A stretch of 64,000 bases of DNA from Phycisphaerae bacterium (GTDB lineage Bacteria > Planctomycetota > Phycisphaerae > Phycisphaerales > Phycisphaeraceae): the NCBI GenBank assembly GCA_030432595.1, contig JAUIGU010000014.1, forward strand, positions 31,775 through 95,774. The letters are read 5' to 3'. Positions 24,465 to 32,882 of this stretch are shown piece after piece. Positions within the stretch are counted from its first letter, which is position 1. Every line of letters starts with the position of its first letter. A model generated the notes under the pieces. It was given only the letters and a program-made list of their open reading frames with translations. It was not told the origin of the DNA and searched no databases. A program made the translations under genes and the position numbers.

Positions 24465-25187
24465 GTGGACCTCGTCGCCCCCACATGGTGGAAGGTCGTC
24501 GCCCCCGCCACGGCCATCGTCGGCGGCGCGCTGGCCTACGGCACGCTGCACCCCCGCGCCCAACTGTTCGGCCCGGTGACCTTCCGCGCCCCGGAAGAAC
24601 CCCACCAACCCGCCATCGCCCTGACCTTCGCCGGCCGGCTCGACCCGCGCCTGCTGCCGACCTTGCTCGACATCCTGGAGCGGCGTGACGCCGTCGCGGC
24701 GTTCCACGTCACGACACCCGACGCCCACGCACACCCCGACGCCCTGCGCGAGCTGCACCGCCGGGGCCACCTGCTCACCAACGCCGGCCCCGCGCCGTCA
24801 CCCGCCCACCTCGTGCAGGGCTACGCGTTCTGGCGCCGCGCGATCGACGCCGGGGACGACGCCGTCGCCGACGCCGTCGGCCGACGCCCCCTCGTCTTCG
24901 CGCCGCCGCACGGCGTCAAGTCGCCCGTCATGCTGCGCGAAGCGCTCTGGGGCGGGCACCTCGCCGTGACGTGGGCGCGGTCGTCGTGCCGTTGGCTGCC
25001 GACGCGTTGGGATCAGCGGCGCCTGAACAACGCCTGGCCGAACACGATCGTGCAACTGCCGCCCCACCGCCGCCGCACCCTCGACACCCTGCCGACCTTG
25101 CTCGACGCGTGGGCCCAAGGCGGCCTGCGCCCGCGACGCCTAGACCACCTCCTGCAAATCCCCGGCTACCGGCCGGACCATACATGA
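24465..25187 (+). CDS. Polysaccharide-deacetylase-like protein, catalytically degenerate
   Basis: A 240-residue protein with the outline of a NodB-type polysaccharide deacetylase after one N-terminal hydrophobic segment (about 11-26). The usual TFDDGPDP motif reads TFAGRLDP, the metal-binding H-x3-H stretch reads GHLLTNAGPAP, and only APPHG resembles the later active-site loop. The two aspartates and one histidine needed for the metal are therefore missing, suggesting a non-catalytic sugar-binding relative or a decaying gene, although the frame is intact. The start is GTG, divergent from the TrmH-type gene with about 45 bp between them. Confidence 0.65.
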   Translation: MDLVAPTWWKVVAPATAIVGGALAYGTLHPRAQLFGPVTFRAPEEPHQPAIALTFAGRLDPRLLPTLLDILERRDAVAAFHVTTPDAHAHPDALRELHRRGHLLTNAGPAPSPAHLVQGYAFWRRAIDAGDDAVADAVGRRPLVFAPPHGVKSPVMLREALWGGHLAVTWARSSCRWLPTRWDQRRLNNAWPNTIVQLPPHRRRTLDTLPTLLDAWAQGGLRPRRLDHLLQIPGYRPDHT

Positions 25188-25298
25188 CCCCCGAAGCCCA
25201 CGGATTCAATCCGCGCGCTCCATCCCTTCTCTCGGTGCCCTTGTGGGACTCCTTACGCCCCTGCTTCACTTGTGAAAGAACGCCGTGTGCGTTTCTGA

Positions 25299-25356
25299 GC
25301 GAGCCGGGGCGTGTCGCCCCGGTGTCCGGAACCCGGGCCGACACGGCCCGGCTCGC
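25299..25356. repeat. BIME-like pair of inverted hairpins
   Basis: Two hairpins, CCGGGGCG tgt CGCCCCGG (25304-25322) and CCGGGCCG aca CGGCCCGG (25333-25351), are flanked by GCGAG on the left and CTCGC on the right, so the whole unit is an inverted pair with matching feet. Confidence 0.75.
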
Positions 25357-25696
25357 TTTGGACTCGCTTCGAAACAAACCCGGGGCGGGACCGTCGTCAC
25401 GATCCACAGACCCCCGTCCGGCGTCGGTTTTGCAACCCGCCGTCACCGCGTTTCGGATGGGACTCACTCGGGGGGTTCCGGCGGGATGCGGCGTGTCGTC
25501 GGGCTCCATCCCGACCCACCCGCGTCCAAGGCCGCACGACAATTCGTGATTAAGGAACTCAAGCCCTCACCCACCTGGCACCCACGCGGAGGCCACGCTC
25601 CTCAAACCTGCACCCATATTTTACCCGCCCGACTTTCCATCTCCGCCGAACTACCGGGCCAAGCCTGCGCAGGTTTGCGGTGATTTGAGTTCTACG

Positions 25697-25747
25697 CAGC
25701 CGGAGCGTGACTCGCTCCGGTCCGGAGGCTGTCAGCCTCCGGCTAAA
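25697..25747. repeat. BIME-like pair of inverted hairpins
   Basis: Hairpin CCGGAGCG tgact CGCTCCGG (25700-25720) is followed directly by CCGGAGGCT gtc AGCCTCCGG (25722-25742) and then CTAAA. The left foot is GCAG and the right foot CTAA, the pattern of two REPs facing each other. Confidence 0.75.
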
Positions 25748-25774
25748 GGAAACCACTTCGCGAACCGCTGCCCC

Positions 25775-25865
25775 GTAGCCCCGGCCGGAAGGCCGGGGTT
25801 GCCCGCGGTGAAGATCGCGAATGATATCGACATCACGAACCCCCGCCTCCCGGCGGCGGCTAAGG
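25775..25865. repeat. GTAG-footed hairpin with distant inverted partner
   Basis: GTAG (25775-25778) precedes the perfect stem CCCCGGCC ggaa GGCCGGGG (25779-25798). Forty nucleotides on, a shorter stem around 25841-25859 ends in CTAA, the complement-side foot. GTAG is the tetranucleotide recognised next to REP hairpins by TnpA-REP transposases in other bacteria. Confidence 0.6.
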
Positions 25866-25974
25866 AGTTTCACAGCGTGGGGCGTAGACGCGGGACACGC
25901 CGGATAGACTGCCCGCGGCAAGTGGGTGTTTCAACTTTCTGTGCAACGACGGCTCGCATCAGGAACCCGAATCC

Positions 25975-26595
25975 ATGAGTCGCCACATTGCTTGTTTTTG
26001 CGTGATGTTCGTTCATCCGCTCATCACATCAGGATGCGCGGATGAGCCCGCCTCGGACTGTGTTTCCGCGGTGCAGCAGCATATTCGCGACGAAAACCTG
26101 CCCGACGTACTCAACGAACACCTAAGGCTGGCGACGGACATGCCTCCCGTCATGGGTCCGGGCGCCAACATCTTTGCCGACTCATACTGTTTTGTGGAGC
26201 GCCCCTCCGATCATTGGCGCGACCACTTTATCGTGCGCGAAGCCCCTAGATACACAGCGGCCCGCCTCATCGCCGACAGTATGAAAGTGGATGGCTTGCC
26301 CTATTCAGCAGTTGGCTATGACGAACTGAAATCGATCTACGCCACGCCGTCGCCCCTCGGCGACGTCTGGGTGTTCGCGTATGAGAGAATGATGGGCAGG
26401 ACGAATCTATATGTGTCGGCTTACTACTACGATGAGCGTCTTGAAAAGTTTGAACGGATCGAATCACACCGTGTGGGCGTTCCGTCTATGCGTGAATATG
26501 AAATTGATTATTCCGAGTCGGGCCATGTACTGACAGTCGAGGTCCGCGGGATTGATACCGACCACGGCACGGTTGTGTTCCAACTGGCAAACTGA
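25975..26595 (+). CDS. Hypothetical lipoprotein, compositionally atypical
   Basis: A 206-residue protein of unknown function with a short N-terminal hydrophobic segment ending in ITSGC (Cys21), a possible but imperfect lipobox. The rest is a mixed alpha/beta protein without recognised motifs. Its DNA is visibly less GC-rich than the genes around it and uses A/T-ending codons much more often, and it lies between a repeat-dense gap and the amylase/ABC operon. This suggests recent acquisition, but no mobility genes flank it. Confidence 0.65.
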   Translation: MSRHIACFCVMFVHPLITSGCADEPASDCVSAVQQHIRDENLPDVLNEHLRLATDMPPVMGPGANIFADSYCFVERPSDHWRDHFIVREAPRYTAARLIADSMKVDGLPYSAVGYDELKSIYATPSPLGDVWVFAYERMMGRTNLYVSAYYYDERLEKFERIESHRVGVPSMREYEIDYSESGHVLTVEVRGIDTDHGTVVFQLAN

Positions 26596-26659
26596 TTGGT
26601 TCGAGAATCGATACAAGCCACGCGGCGTGTCCGCTGCGCTTGCCCTTGGCTGCCGTGAC

Positions 26660-27676
26660 TCACCCCTTCAACCCCGCGCTCGCGCCGTTGTCGACGAAGT
26701 AGCGTTGCGCGGCGAAGAAGAGCAGGACGCAGGGGAGCATGGTCACGCAGCTGGCGGCCATGAGCAGTTCACGGTTTTCGACGCCGTACTGGCCGTTGAA
26801 GGCGTTGAGCTCGAGGGCGAGGGTGCGGTTTTCGGGGCTGTTCAGGTAGATCAGCGGGGTCATGAAGTCGTTCCACGTGAACATAAACGTGTAGATGGCG
26901 ACGATGGCGATGACCGGGCCGGACAGCGGGAGCATGATGCGCCACCAGGTGGAGAGGTGGCCCGCGCCGTCGATGCGGGCGGCTTCGAGCAGCTCTTCGG
27001 GGACCTGGGCGAAGAACTGGCGGAACATGAAGATGAAGAACGGCGTGCCGAAGAACGCGGGCACGATCAGCGGCAGCAGCGTGTCCACCCAGCCCAGCCC
27101 CCGGAAGAGCAGGAACACGGGGATCATGGTGACCTGCGCGGGGAGCATCATGGTCGCGAGCATGATCATGAAGGTGGTGTCGCGGCCCTGGAAGCGGTAG
27201 CGGGCGAAGCCGTAGCCCACGAGCGAGGAGGAGATGACCTGGCCGACGACGCAGAGGACGGTGATGACGACGGTGTTCGAGAGCGCGGGGAAGTAGACGG
27301 CCCAGCCATCGACGGTCATGCCCAGGCGGCGGAGGGCTTCGGGGTAGTTGCCCCACTGCGGGACGGCGGGGAGGATCTGCGAGATCTTCGAGACTTCCTG
27401 GTCGGTCTTGAGCGAGTTGGACACGAGCCAGAAGAACGGGATGAGCAACGCGATCGCGCCGCCGATGAGCGTGGTGTAGATCGCGAGTTTGCCGAGCAGG
27501 CGTTGGCGGCGGAGGGAGGTGTCGCGGCGCGACGGCGGTGGCGCAGGGGATGGAGGTTGTAGCGCGTCGCCGTTGCGTTGCGCGTGGGGCAGGTCCGCGG
27601 CGTTTGCGGTGATGGCGGCGGCGCCGCGGGCGTCGGGTTGGCCGGCGGGCAGGATGTCGGACGTGGTCTGCGTCAC
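26660..27676 (-). CDS. Carbohydrate ABC transporter permease (MalG type)
   Basis: The second membrane subunit of a CUT1-family sugar importer, 338 residues. After a disordered N-terminus of about 55 residues it has six membrane segments and the EAA loop EELLEAARIDGAGHLSTWWRIMLPL that docks the ATPase (positions about 240-265). The start is GTG at 27676, overlapping the stop of the fused binding-protein/permease gene (GTGA). It ends the amylase operon. No ATPase gene is in the window; CUT1 systems often share an ATPase encoded elsewhere. Confidence 0.92.
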   Translation of the reverse strand: MTQTTSDILPAGQPDARGAAAITANAADLPHAQRNGDALQPPSPAPPPSRRDTSLRRQRLLGKLAIYTTLIGGAIALLIPFFWLVSNSLKTDQEVSKISQILPAVPQWGNYPEALRRLGMTVDGWAVYFPALSNTVVITVLCVVGQVISSSLVGYGFARYRFQGRDTTFMIMLATMMLPAQVTMIPVFLLFRGLGWVDTLLPLIVPAFFGTPFFIFMFRQFFAQVPEELLEAARIDGAGHLSTWWRIMLPLSGPVIAIVAIYTFMFTWNDFMTPLIYLNSPENRTLALELNAFNGQYGVENRELLMAASCVTMLPCVLLFFAAQRYFVDNGASAGLKG

Positions 27677-30042
27677 GCCTTGAGCCCTTCGTAGTGCACC
27701 ATGTTGCGGCTGCCGCGGAAGACGATGAGCGTGAGCCCGAGCAGGATGACGAACAGCACCCACGCCATCGCGGAGGCGTAGCCCATGTTGTGGAAGCGGA
27801 AGGCGTGGTCGTAGAGGTTGAGGACGTAGAAGAGCAGGTCCTCGTTCTGGCCGCCGCTGCCGCCGCGGATGACGTAGGCCTGGGTGAAGACCTGGAACGA
27901 GCCGATGATGCCCATGACGACGTTGAAGAAGATGAGCGGCGAGAGCATGGGCACGGTGACCGCCCAGAACTGCCGCCAGGGGGACGCGCCGTCGATGCGT
28001 GAGGCTTCGTAGAGCGAGGCGGGGATGCCCTTGAGGCCGGCGAGGTAGATGACCATGCCGCCGCCGACGCCCCAGAGGGTCATGAGCACGAGCGCGGGGA
28101 CGGCGAACCAGCGCGAGTCGGTGCCGAACCAGTCGGGCGGTTCGAGTCCGAACAGTCCGAGCGGCCAGCGCAAGAGCGCGTTGAGCATGCCGGTGTCGTT
28201 GTTGAAGATGGTGATCCAGAGGGTGACCAGCGCGACGCCGGTGACGACGGAGGGGACGAAGTAGGCGGTGCGGAACCACTCGATGCCGCGGACCTTCTGG
28301 TTCATGAGCAGCGCGACGGCGAGCGCGGCGGCCTGCACGATGGGCACGGCGAGGATCGTGTAGTAGACCGTGACCCAGAGCGACTGGCCGAACTGTTTGT
28401 CGAAGAAGAACAGGTGGCGGAAGTTGTCGAGGCCGACGAACTCCGCTTGGGAGAGCGGGACCATCGCGGACCACTTGGTCAGCGCGAGCAGGAGCGAGAC
28501 GATCATCGGCCCGGCGACCAGCAGGACGAAGCCGGTGACCCACGGGCTGACGAACAGCCAGCCGGCGCGTTGTTGCGCTTTGGCGAGCGGGCTCATCGGT
28601 TCGCGCCGGGCGAGCCAAAACAGCACGGCCAGCGCCGCGGCGACCATGACGGCGGCGACCGCGCTGACGGTGCCCCAAGGCATGGGTTCGTACTGCTTGC
28701 TCTTCAGCGGCGAAGATCGTTCGTCGGCCCAGTCCTGCTCGACCGTGGCCATCGCGTCGGCGGCGGTTTTCTGGTTGAGCTGCAGGGTCTTCTGCACCTC
28801 GCGGGTGAGGATGCGGTCGAACTCGGGGTAGTTCGCGGGCTGGGGGCCGAGCCGGCCCTGGGTGTCCATGAGCTCGACGAACAGTCGGCCGTTGGCGGGC
28901 TTCTGGCCGGGCGCGACGAAGGTGTCGCTGTACGCAACGTGCCGCATGGACGGCAGCGCGAGCCCGAGCTGTGCGCCCATGATCTGGCCCTCTTCGCCGC
29001 AGAGGAACTTCATGAGCTCGGTGGCTTCATCAGGATGTTCGCTGTCGGCGGAGATGGCCCAGGCGACGGTCGCGATGCACGACGATGGCGGGACGCCTTG
29101 TTTGTGCGGCAGGGGCACGACGTCCCAATCGAAGTCGTCGATCTTGCGGTAGCGCGGGACGAGCCAGCGCCCGAGCGGTCCGGCGGTGGCGATGCGGCCG
29201 CGGCGGAAGAGGTCGTCTTCGCTTTCGCTGATGCCGGTGGCGTTGTAGACGCTGCCGTCGTCGAAGCGGAGGGTGCGAACCATCTCGAAGGCTTCGACGG
29301 TGGCGGGGTCGGTGAGGCGGAGGTTGACGAAGTCGCGGGCGTCGTCGCCGCCGAAAAACTCGCCGCCGAAGTTCCACACGAGGTTGCGGAGCATCATGGG
29401 CCAGGTCTTGAGCAGCCCGCCGTAGACGCGCTGCGACGGGTCGTCGGACGCGCCGTGCTCGGCGATGGTGGCGAGGGTTTCGCGGTACTGGTCCCAGGTC
29501 CATCCGTCGTAGGGCACGTCCACGTCGGCGGCCTCGAAGAGGTCGAGGTTGACGTACATGAGGATGGTGGTGAAGTCCTTGGGCACGCCGTAGAGCCGGC
29601 GGACGCCGTCGGGCCCGGGCTCGCGGAAGGCGTCGAGCAGCTTGGGGAAGAACAACTCGAGCCAGGCCGGTTCGACGCGGTCTTCCACGGGCAGCAGCAG
29701 GCCGCTCTGCGCGAAGGCGGGCGTGTCGTCGTAGCGCAGGTAGAACAAGTCCGGCGGGGTGCCGGCGGCGAGCATCGTTTTGAGCTTGGCGTCGTAGTCG
29801 GTCGCGTGGAGGCGCTGAACCTTGACGTTGGGGTTCTCGGCCTCGTACGCCGCGACGAGTTCCTGCACGATGTCCGTCTCTTCGGGCGAGCCCCAGTGCA
29901 GGATGGTCAGCTCGACCTTGTCGTCGATGGCCGCGACAACGTGCTGCCGCCACACGCGTGCGCCGACGTCGATAAACGCCCACACCACCACCAGCGCGGC
30001 GGCGAACGTGAGCAGCAACCGCAGCGCGCGGGTCACGGTCAA
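27673..30042 (-). CDS. Fused extracellular solute-binding protein and sugar permease (MalE-MalF type)
   Basis: A 789-residue fusion of two ABC-importer parts. Residues about 1-25 are an N-terminal membrane anchor (LRLLLTFAAALVVVWAF). Residues about 42-440 form a periplasmic type I solute-binding domain (VELTILHWGSPEETD at its start, LMKFLCGEEGQIMGAQ near its end). A membrane segment at about 465-485 then leads into a MalF-like permease (about 500-789) with the EAA-loop region SLYEASRIDGASPWRQFW. The binding domain is thus tethered to the pore. The start is TTG, overlapping the amylase stop (TTGA). It works with the permease encoded next, probably importing malto-oligosaccharides, an inference from the amylase. 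Confidence 0.92.
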   Translation of the reverse strand: MTVTRALRLLLTFAAALVVVWAFIDVGARVWRQHVVAAIDDKVELTILHWGSPEETDIVQELVAAYEAENPNVKVQRLHATDYDAKLKTMLAAGTPPDLFYLRYDDTPAFAQSGLLLPVEDRVEPAWLELFFPKLLDAFREPGPDGVRRLYGVPKDFTTILMYVNLDLFEAADVDVPYDGWTWDQYRETLATIAEHGASDDPSQRVYGGLLKTWPMMLRNLVWNFGGEFFGGDDARDFVNLRLTDPATVEAFEMVRTLRFDDGSVYNATGISESEDDLFRRGRIATAGPLGRWLVPRYRKIDDFDWDVVPLPHKQGVPPSSCIATVAWAISADSEHPDEATELMKFLCGEEGQIMGAQLGLALPSMRHVAYSDTFVAPGQKPANGRLFVELMDTQGRLGPQPANYPEFDRILTREVQKTLQLNQKTAADAMATVEQDWADERSSPLKSKQYEPMPWGTVSAVAAVMVAAALAVLFWLARREPMSPLAKAQQRAGWLFVSPWVTGFVLLVAGPMIVSLLLALTKWSAMVPLSQAEFVGLDNFRHLFFFDKQFGQSLWVTVYYTILAVPIVQAAALAVALLMNQKVRGIEWFRTAYFVPSVVTGVALVTLWITIFNNDTGMLNALLRWPLGLFGLEPPDWFGTDSRWFAVPALVLMTLWGVGGGMVIYLAGLKGIPASLYEASRIDGASPWRQFWAVTVPMLSPLIFFNVVMGIIGSFQVFTQAYVIRGGSGGQNEDLLFYVLNLYDHAFRFHNMGYASAMAWVLFVILLGLTLIVFRGSRNMVHYEGLKA

Positions 30043-32783
30043 GGCGTCGGCTCCGGCCGGGGTTGCGTCGTGGCTTCGTCGGCTTGTTCCTGCGCCTTGG
30101 CGGCGGCTTCTTCGAGCTGCCGTGTCTCTTCCGCGATGCGGGCGTTGTTCTTGCGGCGTTCTTCCGCGTCGCGCACGCGTTGCAGCAGCCGGTCGGCGAG
30201 TTGCTGCTCGCTGGGGATGGCCTGGTAGGGCACGAACACGGTGGTGTTGTACGGCGGCATGGTCATGTTCACGACGCCGTCGGTGGGCTGAACGTACGAC
30301 GCGCCCTGCTTGCGGAACAGGACCGGGCGCGGGTCTTCGGGCGAGTCGCCCGTCACGCCGACCGACGACGGGCTGAGCGCGTTGATGTAGACGCCCTCGT
30401 CCATCGGCAGGTCGACGACGCTCTTGTCCGCCGAGCGGTTGAAGACGACGTAGACCACGTCGTCGCCCAGCCGGCGCTCGAAGGCGAGCACGCCCTGGTC
30501 GTCGTCGGTGAGGATCACGCGGAACCCGCCCACGCGGAGCGCCGGCAGCGAGCCGCGCAACGCGAAGAGCCGGCGGTAGCCTTGATAGATATCGTCCTGG
30601 AACTCGACGCCGTAGCCTTCATAGGGCTGGCGGTCTTCCCAGACCATGGGCTGGCGGTTGCTGGGGTCGTCGGGGCTCCACATGCCCGCCTCGGTGCCGT
30701 AGTAGATCATGGGCGCGCCGACGAACGTGGCCTGCAGCGCCGCGGCCTGCATCTGGCGGACGCGCTCGGTGCGGTCGGGCGGGCGCTTCTGGTAGCCCTC
30801 GCCGCCCTCGTCCTGGAGGCGGTTCTGCCCGTCGTACCCGCGGTCGGGGTTGACGAACATCGACGCGAAGCGGTCGGTGTCGTGGCTGTCGTACAGGTTC
30901 ATCTGCGCCATCGAGACCTGCATCGGGTAGTTGAACACGACGCGGTTGAGCTGTTTGGCGAACTCGCTGGGGGCGATGGCGTCGCGCTCGTCAACAAAGA
31001 AGTCCAGCGCGGGGATGGCGAACTGGTAGTTCATGACCGCGTCGAACTGGTCGCCCTGGAGCCAGGGGTGGGCCCAGGTCCAGATCTCGCCGGAGATGAA
31101 CGCGTCGGGGTTGGTGCCCTTGACCAGTTCGCGCCACTCGATCCAGAACGGGTGCGCGATGTCGCCGGGCACGTCGAGCCGCCAGCCGTCGATGCCGTCG
31201 GACGGGTCGCCGTCGCCGTCGGGGTCCATCCAGCGCGCGGTGATGTCGAAGATGTGCTGGCGGGGCCCGTCGGCCAGGCCGGTCTCGGGGTCGTTCTTAA
31301 ACACCGGCAGGTGGCCGTTGGCCTCGTCCCACGCGATCCATTGGATGCCGCCTTCTTTGCCGTGCACCGAGTACGGGTCGTCCAGGGGGCGCCAGTGTTT
31401 CGGGTCGCCCCAGTCGGTGATCTCGAACCAGCCGGCGTACTTGCTGTTCTGGCCCTTGGCCAAGACATCCTGAAAGAACGGGTGCGCTCGGCCGACGTGG
31501 TTAAACACGCCGTCGATCACGACCTTGAAGCCGCGCGCGTGCGCCTCGTCGAGGAACTCGAGGAAGACCTGGTCGCTGGGGGACCAGACCCAGGTCGCGG
31601 GGTCGTCGGTCTCGCCGGCGAAGCGCGGCGGGTAGTGCCGGCCGTCGTCGCGGACGCCGAGGTTGTCGTCGATGTGGCGGAAGTCGGCCGTGTCATACTT
31701 GTGCATCGACTCGGCCTCGAAGACCGGGTTGAAGTAGAGCGCGTTGACGCCCAGGTCGCGGAGGTACGGCAGCTTTTCGCGCACGCCCTGCAGGTCGCCG
31801 CCGAAGCGCCGCCGCCAGACGTTGCCCCGGCCGGTGTAGAAGTTGTCGTCGCCGGTGGCCTCGCCGTGGTCGCGGTGGTTCTTCCACCAGTCGATCGTCC
31901 AGGGCAGCAGGGTTTCGTAGGGCATGTCGCCGGGGTCGTTGGTGTCGTCACCGTTGCGGAAGCGCTCGGGGAAGATCTGGTACCAGACCGCGTGCTTGGC
32001 CCAGTCGGGCGTCGCGAAGCTGGGGGCCATCTCGACGGTGAACGCCTTGTCGCGCGCTTCCTTGATGTCGTTCACGATCCCGCCGTCGGCGAAGAGCACG
32101 GACGCGTCGCCGTCGCGCAGCTCGAAGTAGTACGCCGTGACCGGCAGCGTCGTGCCGATCAACCCCACGAACGTCTCGAGCCCGAGCTTCTCGCCCTCGA
32201 CCGACAGCCGCACCGGCTCCCACGCGGTCTGCTGCAGGAGGTGCACGTACGCCTCGGACACGTCCCCCGCCTGCGCATCGATCGCCAGCAGCAACTGGTC
32301 CCGGCTCACCACGCCGCGGTGGCGGTACGAATCCACGTCGTGCGTGACGATGTCGGCCTTGATGTCGTTGGGGGCCGGCGGGTCCAGGTCGCGGAAGTCC
32401 CGGCCGATCAGGACCGCGGAGTTGTTGCCGCCGTGGCCGTCGGGCTCTTCAAGGGAGGCGTCGCTGTAGACGTCGTCTTTGATCCAGTGTTCGCCGTCGA
32501 GCACGAACTTGTAGAGGTGGACGCCCTCGTCGAGATCGACCGCGGTGCGCCACAGCCCGTCGCCGCCGCGCCGCATCGGGTGGGTGTCCCGGCTCCACTG
32601 GTTGAACGTTCCCGCCACGTGCACCGTATCGGGCTGCTCGGCCCAGCCCGTGGTGCTCAGCTCGAACGTGTGTTCGAACGCCGACGCGGTGCTCAGCGTG
32701 AACAGACACACCCACAACCCGACGAAGACTCGCAGCCGAGCCGCCGATTGAGAAGACACACCTAAACCTGAACCTTGCCACAT
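30039..32783 (-). CDS. Secreted GH13 alpha-amylase/neopullulanase-like enzyme with CBM48-like domain
   Basis: A 914-residue alpha-glucan hydrolase. After a signal peptide (about residues 18-38) comes a glycogen-binding-type domain (VAGTFNQWSRDTHPM), a second beta domain, then the GH13 barrel with its conserved regions: DGVFNHVGR, GWRLDVPGD (nucleophile Asp), FISGEIW (acid Glu) and LYDSHDTDR. The layout resembles neopullulanase/cyclomaltodextrinase. The C-terminus is a charged helix, probably a coiled coil (VRDAEERRKNNARIAEE). The start at 32783 follows a GAGG site. It heads the amylase-transporter operon, 99 bp downstream of lacI, so its products are probably imported by the coupled transporter. 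Confidence 0.93.
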   Translation of the reverse strand: MWQGSGLGVSSQSAARLRVFVGLWVCLFTLSTASAFEHTFELSTTGWAEQPDTVHVAGTFNQWSRDTHPMRRGGDGLWRTAVDLDEGVHLYKFVLDGEHWIKDDVYSDASLEEPDGHGGNNSAVLIGRDFRDLDPPAPNDIKADIVTHDVDSYRHRGVVSRDQLLLAIDAQAGDVSEAYVHLLQQTAWEPVRLSVEGEKLGLETFVGLIGTTLPVTAYYFELRDGDASVLFADGGIVNDIKEARDKAFTVEMAPSFATPDWAKHAVWYQIFPERFRNGDDTNDPGDMPYETLLPWTIDWWKNHRDHGEATGDDNFYTGRGNVWRRRFGGDLQGVREKLPYLRDLGVNALYFNPVFEAESMHKYDTADFRHIDDNLGVRDDGRHYPPRFAGETDDPATWVWSPSDQVFLEFLDEAHARGFKVVIDGVFNHVGRAHPFFQDVLAKGQNSKYAGWFEITDWGDPKHWRPLDDPYSVHGKEGGIQWIAWDEANGHLPVFKNDPETGLADGPRQHIFDITARWMDPDGDGDPSDGIDGWRLDVPGDIAHPFWIEWRELVKGTNPDAFISGEIWTWAHPWLQGDQFDAVMNYQFAIPALDFFVDERDAIAPSEFAKQLNRVVFNYPMQVSMAQMNLYDSHDTDRFASMFVNPDRGYDGQNRLQDEGGEGYQKRPPDRTERVRQMQAAALQATFVGAPMIYYGTEAGMWSPDDPSNRQPMVWEDRQPYEGYGVEFQDDIYQGYRRLFALRGSLPALRVGGFRVILTDDDQGVLAFERRLGDDVVYVVFNRSADKSVVDLPMDEGVYINALSPSSVGVTGDSPEDPRPVLFRKQGASYVQPTDGVVNMTMPPYNTTVFVPYQAIPSEQQLADRLLQRVRDAEERRKNNARIAEETRQLEEAAAKAQEQADEATTQPRPEPTP

Positions 32784-32882
32784 GATGAAAGCCTCGAGAG
32801 GTAGAAAAGCCCCACCCACCCCTCGATGCCCCCCTCGCTTGCGCTCCGGGTCCGGATGGCCGGACCGGGCACCCAGCCTCGA

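Larger units (their letters stand above)
25188..25974. other. Gene-free region rich in REP/BIME-like hairpins
   Basis: No convincing gene lies in this stretch. It holds at least five palindromic units: a partial copy of the tsaD REP (25190-25210), a REP pair at 25299-25356, a pair at 25697-25747, a single GTAG-footed hairpin at 25775-25798 and a partner at 25841-25865. A 25-nt stretch at about 25254-25279 recurs at 63806-63831. The short open frames here are low-complexity readings of these repeats. Confidence 0.75.

Noticed and set aside
25285..25683. Open frames in the repeat-rich gap
   Set aside because: They read through REP hairpins, have no ribosome site and no plausible protein composition.
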